A stretch of DNA of 13,019 nt, taken from NCBI GenBank assembly GCA_030620035.1, contig JAUXAE010000022.1:1-13019 (forward strand). The letters are read 5' to 3'. The notes under the pieces were generated by a model. It did not search any database. It was not told the DNA's origin and saw only the letters and a program-made list of their open reading frames with translations. This document shows, one piece after another, positions 12,598-13,019 of the stretch; within the stretch, counting starts at the first letter, position 1; every line of letters begins with the position of its first letter. Source of the DNA: Dehalococcoidales bacterium (lineage in GTDB: Bacteria > Chloroflexota > Dehalococcoidia > Dehalococcoidales > JAUXAE01). A program made the position numbers and the translations under genes.

Positions 12598-12646
12598 TTT
12601 GACTGACGGTCAAATGGTCGGTCAGACAGTCAAATGGTCAAATGAG
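12598..12646. repeat. Inverted and direct GTCAAA repeats upstream of the partial HTH gene
   Basis: TTTGAC-TGACG-GTCAAA (12598-12614) is a perfect 6-bp inverted repeat with a 5-base centre. GTCAAATGGTC occurs at 12609-12619 and again at 12629-12639 (20-base period), and a third GTCAAATG starts at 12637. A possible -10 TAAAAT is at 12651-12656, so the repeats would cover the -35 region, as expected for a repressor or activator cluster. Confidence 0.6.
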
Positions 12647-12676
12647 TATTTAAAATACACTGCAAAGGAGAACAAA

Positions 12677-13019
12677 ATGAAGGAATTGACTCTAACCAAA
12701 AAGCACAAGGTCATCAAGCTATTCCTTACCGGATTGTCCTACGACGAGATTGCCCAGCAGGTTGGGGTCGCCAAGGGCTCCGTGGTCAACATCGTTGATG
12801 AGTTTAGAGAGGGCATCGTACCCTTGCCATTAGGGATGACAGAGTACGTTGACGAGCTCAGGAAGCTGGTGGTCGACACCAAGAAACACGACACCAGTGT
12901 CGCCCAACTCAAATCCTATGCCAAACTCCACGCTAAGATTAAGGAAATGGGCGTAGATGATGAGCATGTAGATCTGTGGCTTGACATATGCCAGGGAATA
13001 GCCTCAGAGGGTGCCAATA
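12677..13019 (+). CDS. HTH-domain protein, 5' part (continues off the right end)
   Basis: The first 114 codons are open to the window edge. Residues about 6-45 form a Homeodomain-like/resolvase-type helix-turn-helix: HKVIKLFLTGLSYDEIAQQV then GVAKGSVVNIVDEFREG, with the recognition helix around VAKGSVVNIV. Residues from about 55 are helical (EYVDELRKLVV, VAQLKSYAKLHAKIKEMGV, VDLWLDICQGIA) and probably make a dimerisation or partner-binding region. AAAGGAG lies 6 bases before the ATG. It follows the recombinase by 112 bases in the same direction and is preceded by repeat-rich DNA, so it may regulate the element or act in its replication or partition. I recall similar proteins on elements of anaerobic bacteria and archaea but cannot name a family. 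Confidence 0.75.
   Translation, partial: MKELTLTKKHKVIKLFLTGLSYDEIAQQVGVAKGSVVNIVDEFREGIVPLPLGMTEYVDELRKLVVDTKKHDTSVAQLKSYAKLHAKIKEMGVDDEHVDLWLDICQGIASEGAN

Larger units (their letters stand above)
11430..13019 (+). mobile_element. Left edge of a tRNA-Lys-associated integrated element (continues off the right end)
   Basis: A tyrosine recombinase lies directly downstream of tRNA-Lys and is followed by an HTH protein of a type seen on integrated elements. Both genes have repeat-rich upstream regions sharing a GTCAA core, unlike the rest of the window. The section also appears somewhat richer in A+T than the tkt region. The right end and a duplicated tRNA segment are not in the window, so the extent is unknown and the element class (phage, ICE, island) cannot be told. 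Confidence 0.5.

Noticed and set aside
12598..12646. CRISPR array or replication origin
   Set aside because: Repeats are too short and too few for CRISPR; an iteron-type origin is possible but there is no AT-rich melting region or replication initiator within the window to support it.

Overview
The window looks like a chromosomal segment of a Dehalococcoidia-type member of the Chloroflexota (Dehalococcoides/Dehalogenimonas relatives). The pointers are the anaerobe-type homocysteine cluster (DUF39, NIL-ferredoxin, UPF0280), the moderate GC content, and a stub at 10759-10872 carrying the twin-arginine signal typical of reductive dehalogenases from that group. No 16S or similar marker is present, so this placement is an inference.

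Positions 1-1505 (minus strand) hold a PilT-type pilus retraction ATPase, the first codons of a family 2 glycosyltransferase downstream of it, and a 69-residue MerR-like DNA-binding protein. Divergent from these, 1767-4142 (plus) is a tight three-gene cluster for homocysteine synthesis by sulfur transfer. An unrecognised 215-residue gene (minus) follows, then back-to-back promoters and rpe (plus). Rpe converges on a minus-strand operon, tkt-rpiB-(gnd remnant). Rpe, RpiB and transketolase together make the core of the non-oxidative pentose phosphate pathway. The third operon gene, 6-phosphogluconate dehydrogenase, survives only as its first ~20 and last ~20 codons.

Positions 8567-9951 (minus) hold a LuxR-type response regulator with a degenerate receiver domain and a LOG-like Rossmann protein of the TIGR00725 type. 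At 10162-10740 (plus) lies a helical, Ala/Glu-rich protein of unknown role. The 613 bases between it and the tRNA (10741-11353) have no intact gene but are not empty. Read on the minus strand they contain a near-consensus promoter, the frameshifted N-terminus of a MacB/FtsX-type permease, a strong terminator, a 20-codon small ORF with a perfect ribosome binding site, and the N-terminus of a reductive dehalogenase.

A tRNA-Lys(UUU) with an encoded CCA end (11354-11429) and a terminator are followed at once by a tyrosine recombinase and a truncated HTH protein. Both are preceded by clusters of GTCAA-containing repeats. This is probably one edge of an integrated element running off the right end.

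No wholly new system can be demonstrated here. The most notable observations are the internally deleted gene relics (gnd, permease, rdhA), the repeat-rich control regions of the element, and two enzymes or regulators with altered key residues.
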